NCBI GenBank assembly: GCA_932294295.1
Contig: OW028573.1
Location: forward strand, 55,826,829-55,890,828
Length of the DNA: 64,000 nucleotides
From: Alitta virens
Lineage: Eukaryota; Annelida; Polychaeta; Phyllodocida; Nereididae
Direction of reading: 5' to 3'
Below the pieces are notes generated by a model. It saw only the letters and a program-made list of their open reading frames with translations, made no database searches and was not told the origin of the DNA. Positions 1-9,943 of this stretch are shown one piece after another. Within the stretch, counting starts at the first letter, position 1. Every line of letters begins with the position of its first letter. The position numbers and the translations under genes are program-made.

Positions 1-2719
1 GTAATTAATCAAGTAACAAAAATTACTTGAAATAGAGTAGAATATTTCCAAACAACAACAAAATTTCAAAACAAACAGTAAAATCACACCACGATTTATG
101 TCCAGTCCCAGTTTTGAGCTAAGAAGGTGAAATTCTTACAGTGCAGTCTTTCATATCGGAGACATCAAGGCCATTCAAGGATGTTCACCAGGTCAGATTC
201 AATCATATATATTTTTTATTTTTTTTCACGGGTCCCCAGAGCTAACGATTTTAATGCTGAGAGACCCTACCAACAGAGAAGCAGCAGAAATAACTGACGA
301 ATAGGCCCTATACCACAAGCGCTTGAATTTATTTGTCAATATGCATTCATATATAAAATCGAACTCTGGATCAAATATACATGTAGGGCCTAATAGTCCA
401 GACCATGCCTTCAGATAGGCCTAACTAATACCCTTTGTAAATTTAATCTCTGGGCCTAGTATTATATTTATCACCATATGTATGGCTCTTGTCTTCCAAA
501 AATGAGTGGTAACATGATTCCTCCAGGGAAAGCACAGGTACTGTAAGTTGTGAGAGACATCTGATTTTTATTTTACTGGCGGACGCCATTGTGGACACGC
601 AGGGACAAATTAAGTTAAAATTTATTTCTGTGTCTGTTTGAAAGTTGAGAATTGATATATCTTCAATTTCGTGACAAGAGGATTTTATTAACATGAAGTA
701 GGATGCTAAAGATTTACTTTAATCAAATGTCAATTTTTTGTGAACTTTTGATCCGCAGACTCTAACGTTTAGACGTCTTGAGCGGGCTGTCTGCAACGTT
801 ATAAGAATGTCCCGTGCATGGTGAATATTTGTCTTCTGAAGGTACCATAAACCGTGGTATCTTTGGTCGCTTTGTCAAACATTATTATGACAATAGTATT
901 GTCTCTATCAATTCATAGCTACAATAAATAATGCATTTTACACCACCTAAATGGACCTAATGGAAGATATATGTACACCATGCTGACCATACTGCTTCTA
1001 GAAACTCATAACTTTGGTACCTATAGATTTTGCAATGATACAACCAAAATGTTGGCTATGATGTGAAAAATACACAGTCACAGGTGGGACAGCAGCGATA
1101 CTGTGCATGTTAGCATTGTTTTCATAAAAAACAAGGTCAAGTTTGAAGTTAAATACCTTTTAAGGAGATGGTCTTCCGGACATTCCCCAGATGACACATC
1201 TCTACTTTCAATTTCTGCAATAAAATCAGTGCTCTCAAGAATTTAACATTGAAAATATAGGAATTGCTGCGCTGTTGAGCCTCTTGCAGAATATAGGCCT
1301 AAATATATGCTATTTATTTCATAACTTTGTCATTTTTCATCCAATTTTCAACATTTTGCAGATAAGAATTTTTTTGTGTTCACATCCACGAAGCCATTGA
1401 TAGAAACAAAGAATTGGTGGTGTTAAGTTTTTGGCGATATGCAAAATTCTGTAATTTTTATACTTTTGTTCAGAAAATATTTGTCTCCCTTAACTAATTT
1501 CAAAGACACCCTTATGTATTGTACTAGGACAGATAGTACAGAATTTGGAATCTCTTTTGGTGTATTTGGTAGATTTTTGGGAGTTGCACATGATGAGCTG
1601 CACCCATTTTTGTTTCCTTATTAGTTGCACATTCAGCTTTCTCTACATTCCCAAAAAACTGGTTTAAAGAATACACACAACACAAAATATAAAGTGGAGC
1701 ATATTTATTACACTAGAAAAATAATGTGCGTGCAAATACGATTTTTAAACATTAATTTTATGACAAGAAAACTAGCTTAAAAGCAATGCAAGATGCAAGT
1801 AGAAAACTAACAAAACTAAGAAATGACTAATATTTAACGTAAACCTGACATAAAATTGGCTAAAGTAAAGTAGGGACATTATTGCATATGTTTCCCTGAA
1901 ACACAGCCAGAAGATACTTATGACATTGATATTATTTCATTAAACAAATATAGTGACTACTTTGCAGAACATATTGTCACCAGATTGAATTGTGGACCCT
2001 AAATACTTTGAAGCAATCTTTTCTAAAAAGAAAAAAGATTTTCACAATATGTCATATCATTCTTTAGGTTTAATATATGAAATGTAACAGCAACGTGTCA
2101 GGAATAAGGAGAGAACATCTTTATTTTTAAATGAACATTTGATCAGTATATAGAAGTTATCAACTTCAACAAATTGCAATTATTTCTTTTTATATTGAAT
2201 AGATAAATGGCAATAGTGGGTGAGCATTCACAGTGATGTATCTTTCCATATCGTGTCTTGTTGTCAGTCAGTCTCATGATTAGGTTCCTATCTATATCAG
2301 TGTAAACCTCTGAAAATTATATTAAAAACCATGTGCAAAACATCAGTCACTGTGTTGCAATACATTTGTGATGTTGCAAATTCTTTTACGTGCTGACTGG
2401 GTGAAAAAACAAAATCAAATTCTTTAAGGAATTAACATGGGTATGGCACAGCTGCTGTGCACTATTAAGAAACACTAGGGTTCATCTACCACAGCAGCCG
2501 AACATTCGCTTGATCTTAAATCTTGATGGCTTCCACAGAGAGAATGAAGATACCTTTCAGACAAGCTGCATTATTTTTTTGAGTGAAAATGCAGTTTTCA
2601 TTGTTCGGGTTTTGGTATTATTTTGTTCAGGCTTTTACGTGAAATATTGATTTCTTGTATAAGATGAATATAACATAATAATCTCTTTAACATATCCTGA
2701 TGTGACAAACAAGAGACAT
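1..2719. other. AT-rich intergenic DNA, no gene seen
   Basis: Only short chance frames occur, none with a recognisable domain or good splice borders. TAGGCCTA-type motifs recur near 300-425 and 1295, as in many marine deuterostome introns. The only feature I can support is the partial peptide-exon copy at 799-846. Confidence 0.5.
799..846 (-). pseudogene. Stray partial copy of the repeated peptide exon
   Basis: The minus strand carries GGTACCTTCAGAAGA, then ATATTCACCATGC and GGGACATTCTTATA. It matches the open exon at 3590-3646 and its donor flank almost throughout, but the start of the exon is missing and KR has become KT. It shows that the repeat once extended, or was copied, about 2.6 kb further. 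Confidence 0.5.
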
Positions 2720-2950
2720 TAGAAGTTGTGACACTTTGGTGAAATTCTGTTCTGCGTCCTCTGCATGTGTCCTCTACCACTTTTTTGATGCATTAAATAC
2801 TTCTTTCAAAGAAATACACATGTGCTTTAGGTTTGAGTATATTTGAATTTTCAGAAATATGTGGAGATAACATAGCCAGAAAGCAGGTGGCATGCATTAT
2901 GCACTGATCAAAATCAATTCTGACTTATCTCAATCTCTCCTGATTTATAA
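2720..2950. repeat. Diverged duplicate, copy 1 (partner 5925-6137)
   Basis: Shared blocks in the same order as the second copy include GAAGTTGT, GGTGAAATTCT, TGTGTCCTCTA, TTAAATAC, AAATGTGCTTTAGG, TATGCACTGATCAA and TCAATTCTG. Identity is roughly 75-80% by eye. The nature of the unit is unknown. Immediately below it (2600-2719) the minus strand has an open frame behind an acceptor-like TTTGTCACATCAG. Confidence 0.6.
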
Positions 2951-3105
2951 TCACACTGCAAATGGAGTCACACAATGTCTTGCCAATCCACTTCAAAAAC
3001 TAATAAAAGTCAAACACATAATGACTAGTAACAGATAAATGTTTTATTTTTCATATTCTAGTATGCATGGCTAGTGCTTGGGCATTTTTAGTGGCTGATA
3101 AAAAA

Positions 3106-3128
3106 ACACACACACACACACACACACA
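3106..3128. repeat. (CA)n microsatellite
   Basis: A perfect CA dinucleotide run flanked by A tracts. Confidence 0.95.
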
Positions 3129-3227
3129 AAAAAAAACCACTCCAAAACTGAATACCCTTAATAGTGGCAACTAGACTTAGAGGGTTCTCCCCACACTAGA
3201 GATAGATTATGTCAATTTTTTTTTTAA

Positions 3228-3233
3228 TTTAAT
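3228..3233 (-). terminator. Possible poly(A) signal of the peptide gene
   Basis: ATTAAA on the minus strand about 190 nt after the peptide gene's stop codon, within an A-rich stretch on that strand. It is the first plausible signal; a variant elsewhere is possible. Confidence 0.3.
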
Positions 3234-3339
3234 TTTTGCTATATGTGTGTTACATGTATTTGTATTTGAGTGTTATATGTGTATTTGTTACTCTCTATTG
3301 TTAAAACTGTCTTAAGTCTATACATTATGTATCATTGAA

Positions 3340-4140
3340 AGAGAACACTTATAATGCAGCACTTCTGGTATACAAGAATGCGCCTTCAAAAGCATTTTCT
3401 GTTTAAGTTTACAATATCTCTTAGCACCACAATACATCATGGAGAATATCCCTCTTCTGGAAGTAACCAGCATCCTCGACTATAGCAGCACCCCTAGAAT
3501 CCAAGAATGCAAGAATGCAGCATCAACAACATGTCTTTGATTTGAGATAATGATTTCCCAGTACAATCTATTATATAAGAATGTCTTACGCATGGTGAAT
3601 ACCCCTCTTCTGAAGGTAACCATCATCCTCAGCTATAGCAGCACCCCTAGAATGCAAGAATATAGCATCAACAATATATTTCTTTGATTTGAGATAATAA
3701 TTTTTAAGTAATCTATTATATAAGAATGTCTTACACATGATGAATATTTGCATTAATTAGAAGTAATAGCAATCATCCCTATGGCAGCACCCCTGGTATA
3801 CAAGAATGTACCATCAAAAACCTTTTATGTTTAAATTTACAAAATCTCTTAGCTACACAATACATTATCTTTAATTTAGGTATTTCTAGATAGTAATAAT
3901 ACATTAATTAGAAATAAGAATTATGGCAGCACCCCTGGTATGCACAAATGCATAATGAAAAATATTTTCTGTGTAAATTTACAAAATTCTCTTTGCAACA
4001 CATTATATATTCTTTAGTTTGGATACACTTGCTATATATTAATTAGAAGTAAGAATAAATGTCTCACACGTCAGGAAAATCCCTCTTCTCCGGGAGGCCA
4101 TTATTCTAAACTACATCCCTGACATAAAATAATACATTCT
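3340..4140 (-). repeat. Tandem array of peptide exons with intron flanks (about six units)
   Basis: On the minus strand, copies of an acceptor plus GGGTGCTGC... exon begin at 4118, 3934, 3792, 3646, 3493 and 3364, spaced 184, 142, 146, 153 and 129 bp. The copies at 3646 and 3493 are open and form exons 2 and 3 of the peptide gene. The copy at 4118-4068 keeps its acceptor, donor and the xEKRD core, but has a TAG at its fourth codon and is two codons shorter. The copies at 3934 and 3792 have lost the KR core. The copy at 3364 stops after SAAL. Intron segments repeat with the exons (for example the AAGAATGTCTTACxCATG flank), so the duplicated unit was exon plus intron. Confidence 0.7.
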
Positions 4141-4976
4141 CAAAAACATTGTCTGTTTTGATATAAACTTCCATGTGAGTAATTTATCAATTACATGCCT
4201 CACTCATGAACAGCCAATGCTTGTTACACCTTTGACAGGACCAAAGAGGAGCTTGGGGTGAATTGATGCTAAACAGCAGGGGTATGATCTTCGGGGTATT
4301 GAGCTGAGCAATGACAGTTTGGCTCATTTTCCCCTGTCATTTAGGTATATTTTTTGCCTTCAAAGCCTTCTGTGCAAATAATAGGGCATTAAGACGATCA
4401 GATGTTGAATCATAAAATACTGGCTGTTTTTGTATGGGATGCCAAGTAAGGAGATGTAGGAAACACAATTTTTTGCTGAATTCTAGTTATTGTGATAATA
4501 TGATAATAGCATGAAATTGTTGCCAAAATGAAGTTTGAAGAGTGAATGTACCATAACTCAGATACGATATTTACTAATAATACAATATTAAGGTACAAAT
4601 CCTCATTCCGTTTGATGAAAATAACCCCAGATAACATGCAGGTGTTGGGCCAAGGTTGGTGGACAACGTTTGGCCAATGTAATTTTGTACCTTGGCAAAG
4701 GGTTGGCCAAATACCAATTTTGGTACCTTGCTGTGCCCAACATTGACACTATTGTATACACATGTTATACCAGCATGACAATGTTGTAAATAGATAGATA
4801 GATATTTTATTTCTCAATGTCACATCAGTACAGCAACTTTCCAGATTATTTTTAATGCAAATTAAATTTTCTGCTGCCTTTAACATATCTTACCTTTTGC
4901 CAGTAGGATGGTGAATGGGATGACCAGAGGAGACTGCCAAAGTGAGGAGCAATGAAGCAAAAACAATTCCCTGCAT
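3421..4976 (-). CDS. Small secreted peptide precursor with tandem repeat exons (novel candidate)
   Basis: Three coding exons on the minus strand: 4976-4894, 3646-3590 and 3493-3421. All junctions are GT-AG and the phases match (2 then 2), giving 70 residues and a TAA stop. Exon 1 encodes a clear signal peptide, MQGIVFASLLLTLAVSSG, then HPIHHPTGKR, where GKR resembles an amidation plus dibasic cleavage site. Exon 2 encodes GAAIAEDDGYLQKRGIHHA. Exon 3 encodes GAAIVEDAGYFQKRDILHD, then VLWC and the stop. The two repeats match at 14 of the 19 residues and each holds a KR site, so likely products are HPIHHPT-amide, GAAIAEDDGYLQ, GIHHAGAAIVEDAGYFQ and DILHDVLWC. Exon 2 is 57 nt and symmetric (phase 2-2), so it can be duplicated or skipped without a frameshift. 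A TATA box lies about 75 bp upstream of the ATG. I do not recognise the family. A neuropeptide-type precursor is the best reading; a defence peptide or other secreted peptide is possible. Confidence 0.6.
4640..4745. repeat. Imperfect TTGGCCAA-rich repeat
   Basis: TTGGGCCAAGG, TTTGGCCAATG, GTTGGCCAAAT and related blocks recur between copies of TTGGTACCTTG/TTTGTACCTTGG over about 100 bp. It is probably a short dispersed repeat. It lies in what would be the 5'-side intron of the peptide gene. Confidence 0.5.
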
Positions 4977-5051
4977 CTTAATTGCTGCTTCAAAAACTGA
5001 TCGACTTGATGTACTTTTAGAAAATGGTTAAATGCACAGCCACTTCAAGGA

Positions 5052-5058
5052 ATATATA
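5052..5058 (-). promoter_or_regulatory. TATA box of the peptide-precursor gene
   Basis: The minus strand reads TTATATATTCC here, 76 bp upstream of the start codon at 4976. Transcription would begin near 5025 and give a 5' leader of about 50 nt ending in AATTAAG before the ATG. A TATA box suits a tightly regulated, tissue-specific gene. Confidence 0.5.
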
Positions 5059-5059
5059 A

Positions 5060-5924
5060 CCATGACAACGGTTCACAGGTGTGCAATATTGATTTATCTA
5101 TGAATATGAGCTGTTCAGATTTATTTTTGTCAACCATTTTTCATTGTATCAAATATCTTAATAATGTATATCTTGTCAATTGACATGAATAATGTAATAT
5201 ATGAAGGTGCAGCAAACTATTATATCTGAATTTATCATTCACACATGCCTGCCTTATTTGAACTGTTAAGCCATTTTGGCCAACTTTTTAGACAAATTTT
5301 ATTTTTAGCATTTGACTGTGTTTCTAGAATGACATCATATATATATTACTCAGGTGTGACCCATTCTGTATTTCTCTGTTGTTGTCATGACATTGGTGTA
5401 TTTTCAACAGACAACTTCAGGTAAAACAATTCTTATTTTTTGCTGGTAACCTCAGATATTGGTAACTGTGTTTGGTGCAACCATAAACTTGACTGCAGTG
5501 ATCATTTTAAATACTGCGCAGCTTCATTTTATTTTCTTTAATGAAGTCACTGATGACCTTTTTGCCTCCAGTTTGTGAAACGAAGAGCCAGTTGGTTGCC
5601 CTTGTGAAGAAATGGTTTAAGGATATGTGGTCTTGCATTTTCCTACAGAAGCCAAAAGATGTGCCTGCCTCAAAAGATAGTGGGTACAACAGACCATGGC
5701 ACTTGAGTTTGGTAATGTAGATTGGAACCCAAGGTGGACAAAAGACGAACAAACAAGTAGTGCATGCTTTGTTTGTCATAAAACCAAACAATAAGCATAT
5801 CTAGTCTGTGACCTTGCCTTGCAAATGCTTCTAGAACATGTAAAAACAGGTTTACAATGGCCAACCTGTGACTGTGCGAAACTCGGATATTTTTACAATC
5901 ATACCAAAGAAGTTGTTACGGTTG
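5060..5924. other. Upstream flank of the peptide gene, no gene assigned
   Basis: Contains the proximal promoter flank, then AT-rich DNA. A minus-strand frame of 94 codons lies at 5507-5791; it has no domain I recognise and no convincing splice borders, so it is left unannotated. Confidence 0.4.
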
Positions 5925-6137
5925 GGGGTGAAATTCTCTTTCTGTGTCCTCTAACACTTCAGAAATAATGTTTGTGGTTTATTAAATACCAGTATCTCCT
6001 TCAAATAATACAAATGTGCTTTAGGTGTTGAGTGTATTTCAATGTTCAGCGCTGCGTGGGGATAAATTTAGCCAGATACCAGGCATTTAATATGCACTGA
6101 TCAATATCAATTCTGCTTATCTCAATTTATTCTGATG
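5925..6137. repeat. Diverged duplicate, copy 2, interrupted by a LINE
   Basis: Matches 2735-2950 in order and orientation. The match stops where the LINE tail begins (TATATATATAAATCATTTATTTC), so the LINE inserted after the duplication. Confidence 0.6.
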
Positions 6138-6798
6138 TATATATATAAATCATTTATTTCATTCACAAGTGCACATGGAATATTTGGTAAAAAGGAAATT
6201 TTAAATTAGGTAAAAGTCACATTGTACAAATAAAGTCCATCATAAAATCAATATCATCACTTGTAAAATCATTAATCACAGTCATATCACAGTCAGTCTG
6301 AATTTGTTTCAACTTGAGGTAGCTGCCCATCACTGAACTCTTTGGTACATCCAAGTGTGTAGCAATCACATGTAAGTTGCTGCCAATAATAGTTCTTTGG
6401 TCCTGCAGGCACATCTTAGCCAAAAAAGCTATCCTTTCTTGTTAAAATTGTATGTAGCATCTTAGTAAACCTGGCATAGATGTGGCTCAATGCTGATGGG
6501 CTACCAATGAGCTCTGGTAGATATCGCCGGTGTGTCTTATAAGGCAGGCGCAGCAGCCTTCGCACACACCGATTCCAAGAAGTCTGGAATTCGTGAACTG
6601 ACCTGTCGGCAAACTTCCATGATTCCGCCCCATAGTAGTGTGCGCACTGAGTGTTGAAAACCTTTCGTAAACACTTGGTGCGACTACCACCTAAGGTTGC
6701 CAACACAGTGTTAACTCTTTGAATTAGGTCACCTTTCTTTGATGTAACTTCCTTATGCACTTAATCCATAGTGTAAATAATTGCCAAGGTGTTTTACG

Positions 6799-7746
6799 TC
6801 ATCTACCCAGTTCAATACCATTTAGATGCATCAAAGGTTTCCTGCAATTTCTGTTTCTTGAAAACAGTACACACACAGTTTTGGTTGGATTGTACTTGAC
6901 ACTGGACGTTTCACCGAATTCTTCACAAGTGTGCAACATCCTTCTCAACCCTGATGCACTTGGGGCACATAGAGTCAAGTCATCTGCGTATCCAACTGCT
7001 CCGAAAAAGTGTTGTCCAACTCTGCATCCAACAGCATCTTTCTCCAGAGCGTTCAACAACACATCAACATAAACACAGTAGAGCACAGGAGAAATTACTC
7101 CACCTTGACGAATTCCATTTGTGGTGCTAAATGCAATGGAGCAGTGGTTCTTCCAGACAGTTCTGACACTTTGGCGCTGATAAAGATCAAGTATCATACA
7201 AATGATTATTGCAGGCATGCCTCTATCCTTGAGGACTTTAAAGAGTTTGTCATGCCTGACCCAATCAAACGCCTTGGTGGCATCAATGAAACATGTATAC
7301 ACTTCAGAATCGTTGTTTAAATAATAATTGATCACTTCTTTCAGTACAAGTGAGCACATAACTGTACTGTGGTGTCTTTTAAAAGAATATTGCATTTCAC
7401 TTGTGGTCAAGATGCCTGCATATTTCTGCAGTAAAATAATGTCAATAATTTTTGACAGCGCATTACACAAGGTTATTCCACGGTAGTTTGTGCTCTGGCA
7501 TAAATTGCCTCTATTTTCTTTCGGTATGGAGGCAATGGTACCCAAGAGGATATCATGCACTTGGTATCCATGTGTGATAATAGCTGTAATGAGTAGAGAC
7601 AAATAATCCCTAAAGAGATCACAACTCAGTATAACATGATCCAATACAAGCTCTTTGTCACCATCTGCTTTTCTCGACTTGAGATGACTGATTGCTTTTG
7701 TGACATCCTCTTTGGTCACCGTTCGATCACACTCGTTGTAATCCAT
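6799..7746 (-). pseudogene. LINE reverse transcriptase domain
   Basis: The longest intact piece of the LINE, about 315 codons. It covers the RT core: KSRKADGDKELVLDHV at the N-terminal part, FIDATKAFDWVRHDKL carrying the first catalytic Asp, GIRQGGVISPVLYCVYVD, and GYADDLTLCAP carrying the YADD box. The catalytic residues are all present, but frameshifts separate it from the endonuclease and thumb regions, so the element cannot be autonomous. Confidence 0.85.
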
Positions 7747-8124
7747 GATATTGTTGGAAATATAGTCTTTGACGCTTTCATTATCTTGTTGTTAACAGGC
7801 ACAGAATTGCATAGACCATGATATTTATCCATGAAAACTGCAGAGATTTCTTGGGGGTCTGCCTTGCCATCAATTGTTGGAGGCATCCTCATCTTGGTGT
7901 TAAGTTTCTTTATTTATTGAAAGAAGACTCTTGATTGGTTTAGACTAATAGTCTCTCCACCATTCTTTCTTTTCTCTTAAATTTCTCCTGCCGTCTATTT
8001 CTTCTGTTGGCATAAGCATACTGTCTTTTGGACTCCTTCATATTATCAAACACAACGCCCATTGATGGTCTACCATGTTGTACCCATAACCTGTGCCACC
8101 AGAGAGCATCTTCTCTGTATGGTT

Positions 8125-8412
8125 TCACATCCTCACACCATCCTGCAGCAATTTTTTCCATAAGATACCAAGACCACCATATGGCCTCCCTATGAGCAAC
8201 TCATCATTACACATGCCAGAGACACCATTGGTCATGTAGTTGTTGTTGATGTTACATAATACTGGACCGATTCTTGAATTAAACAGCCAAGTTTCCTGAA
8301 TAAAGATCACATCCGGTTCATGGGTACTGATCATGTCATTTAAGAACTGTTGCTTATCACCAGCAATGCCAGTACTGTTATAAATAATGATTCTTGAAGA
8401 TCCATCCATCAT
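8125..8412 (-). pseudogene. Truncated LINE endonuclease (ORF2 start)
   Basis: Starts ATGATGGATGG, overlapping the end of ORF1. Shows IIIYNSTGIAGDK and DVIFIQETWL, matching the N-terminal strand and catalytic Glu of apurinic-like endonucleases. It breaks off after ILWKKLLQDG, where the rest of the domain (catalytic Asp and His region) is missing; the next frame (8161-7940) resumes in the linker before the RT. Confidence 0.75.
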
Positions 8413-9241
8413 GATTTTTGTTTTTATTTACTTTCTTTCTAGGCTTAGGTGTATACCATCTTTTGAAATATATGTTTTTGGGCCAGAATTCTTTGGCCAT
8501 TACATCCTTGCAGTGCTCATAAGCAAAGGTGAGGAGAAATCTCTTGGTACTCCATCCATCTGAGGAGGTATCAGAAACATCAATAGTAGTAATTATGTCA
8601 TCACAGTCTAAGTTAGGATTGACATTTGTAATTTGAACCTGGAACTGAGTTGGTCCTGCAGCTAGCTTGCTAGAATGGTCAGCCTCTCCTCCGATTCCTT
8701 TGTTTTTATGTATAGTCCTGTCATTTCCAAGGGTCTTTGAAAGACCTTTGTTGGGCCTCTTTTCACTCCTTAGTCCAATATCTTTAAAAGCATCAGTCTT
8801 TCCATTGTCTGAAGTTCCCAGTTTTTTCCTGGCTTTTTAAAGCTGCAGTTGCTGCATAGCTGCTTGGAGTGTTCTTGATAGGTTCAGCAGAATCAGGTTC
8901 CCCATTGCTGGTGCCAGAATCTTGTGCATCATTCACAGTGTGTGGTCAGAAGTTGAGTTCACAGCTTTCATCTCTGCTACAAATGAAGTATTTGTAGCCA
9001 CATCTTGCAGTACACGAGTCATTGTCTCCTGTAATTTATGAAGTTCCTGTCACTGTGCAGCCAGGTCATCATAAAGTGAAATCATGTTCCCTGCAGCTTC
9101 GGGGCATCCTGGTATCTTCGTGGCGTTATCCCCAAGGAATTTTGGTACTTGGTCCTGGTCAGCATTATCCAGAGCAAAATTCCATGTTCTTTGTCTTGGT
9201 CTCGGATCATAATAGGAATGTAATCTAGTTAAATCTTGCAT

Positions 9242-9715
9242 TTATGTATATAAAGTTTTATTCAATAAAAATCATCATTATTCCATTGTGCTGTCGTTTG
9301 TATTATCAAAAAAAGTATGTCTAAGAACTCTCATGATCATCTGGAATAGTGAATGTTATAAGATATTTAAACTTGATCATTATCATACTGATTTACTGAC
9401 AGCTTCCTGGGAAACTAAACTCCAGAGGACGTCACATGAATCCAGAACAACCATTGGCTAATAAGGCCCTTGGCAAATGGGAGTCCTTGATTCAAATGCC
9501 ATACCTGGAGTTTATTTTTCATGTTCTACCTACCATCTAAACTTAAATATATATATTTTACAAACGCTGCATCAAAACTGGAAGTTATATAGTCTTAATG
9601 TATGATCCTTTTTCAACCAACCCCATGCACTGACGGTTTTAATATTAGTAAGTTAATTGGCAAAGAGCTTGGAGCTTGCAATTTCCTACTAAACTGTTTT
9701 ATGTCAAATGCTTCA
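9242..9715. other. Intergenic DNA between the LINE and a TIR element
   Basis: No gene seen. A weak tRNA-like B-box (TTGATTCAAATGCC) near 9490 may be a SINE remnant, but no A-box or stems could be fitted. Confidence 0.3.
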
Positions 9716-9736
9716 TCTGATAAGTCAGGTGAAGTT

Positions 9737-9865
9737 GGCTCCCTTTGTTGGCTCCCTTTGTTGGCTCCCTTCGTTGGCTCCCTTCGTTGGCTCCCTTCGT
9801 TGGCTCCCTTCGTTGGCTCCCTTCCCTTCGTCGGCTCCCTTCGTCGGCTCCCTTCGTCGGCTCCC
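9737..9865 (+). repeat. 13 bp minisatellite (GGCTCCCTTCGTT)n
   Basis: About nine copies, drifting from GGCTCCCTTTGTT to GGCTCCCTTCGTC. One short interruption (CCCTTCCCTTCG) occurs near 9830. It lies just inside the left TIR and shares GGCTCCC with it, so it probably grew by slippage from the TIR. Confidence 0.9.
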
Positions 9866-9943
9866 TGGCAGCTCCCTGGCAGCTCCCTGGCAGCTCCCTG
9901 GCAGCTCCCTGGCAGCTCCCTGGCAGCTCCCTGGCAGCTCCCT
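9861..9943 (+). repeat. 11 bp minisatellite (CTCCCTGGCAG)n
   Basis: Seven to eight near-perfect copies following directly on the 13 bp array. Both arrays share CTCCCT. Confidence 0.9.

Larger units (their letters stand above)
6138..9241 (-). mobile_element. Degraded non-LTR retrotransposon (LINE, Jockey-superfamily-like)
   Basis: Reads on the minus strand from an ORF1 (9241 to about 8385) into ORF2 (8412 to about 6220), then an A/T-rich tail. The ORF1 end keeps an FWPKNIYFKRWYTP motif typical of gag-like proteins of Jockey/CR1-type elements; it is broken by TGA codons at about 9050 and 8940. The ORF1 stop overlaps the ORF2 ATGATGG by about 30 nt. ORF2 has an apurinic-like endonuclease start (VIFIQETWLF, YGGLGILWKK), a large internal deletion near 8160, the reverse transcriptase (SKIID, GIRQGGVISPVLY, YADD) and a C-terminal thumb region. 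Frameshifts occur near 7780 and 6800. Possible target duplication: TATGTATATATAAA near 6135 against TATGTATATAAAG near 9243. Clade is uncertain. Confidence 0.85.

Noticed and set aside
5507..5791. 94-codon minus frame with several Cys
   Set aside because: No signal peptide, domain or splice context; adjacent sequence is part of a duplicated repeat region.
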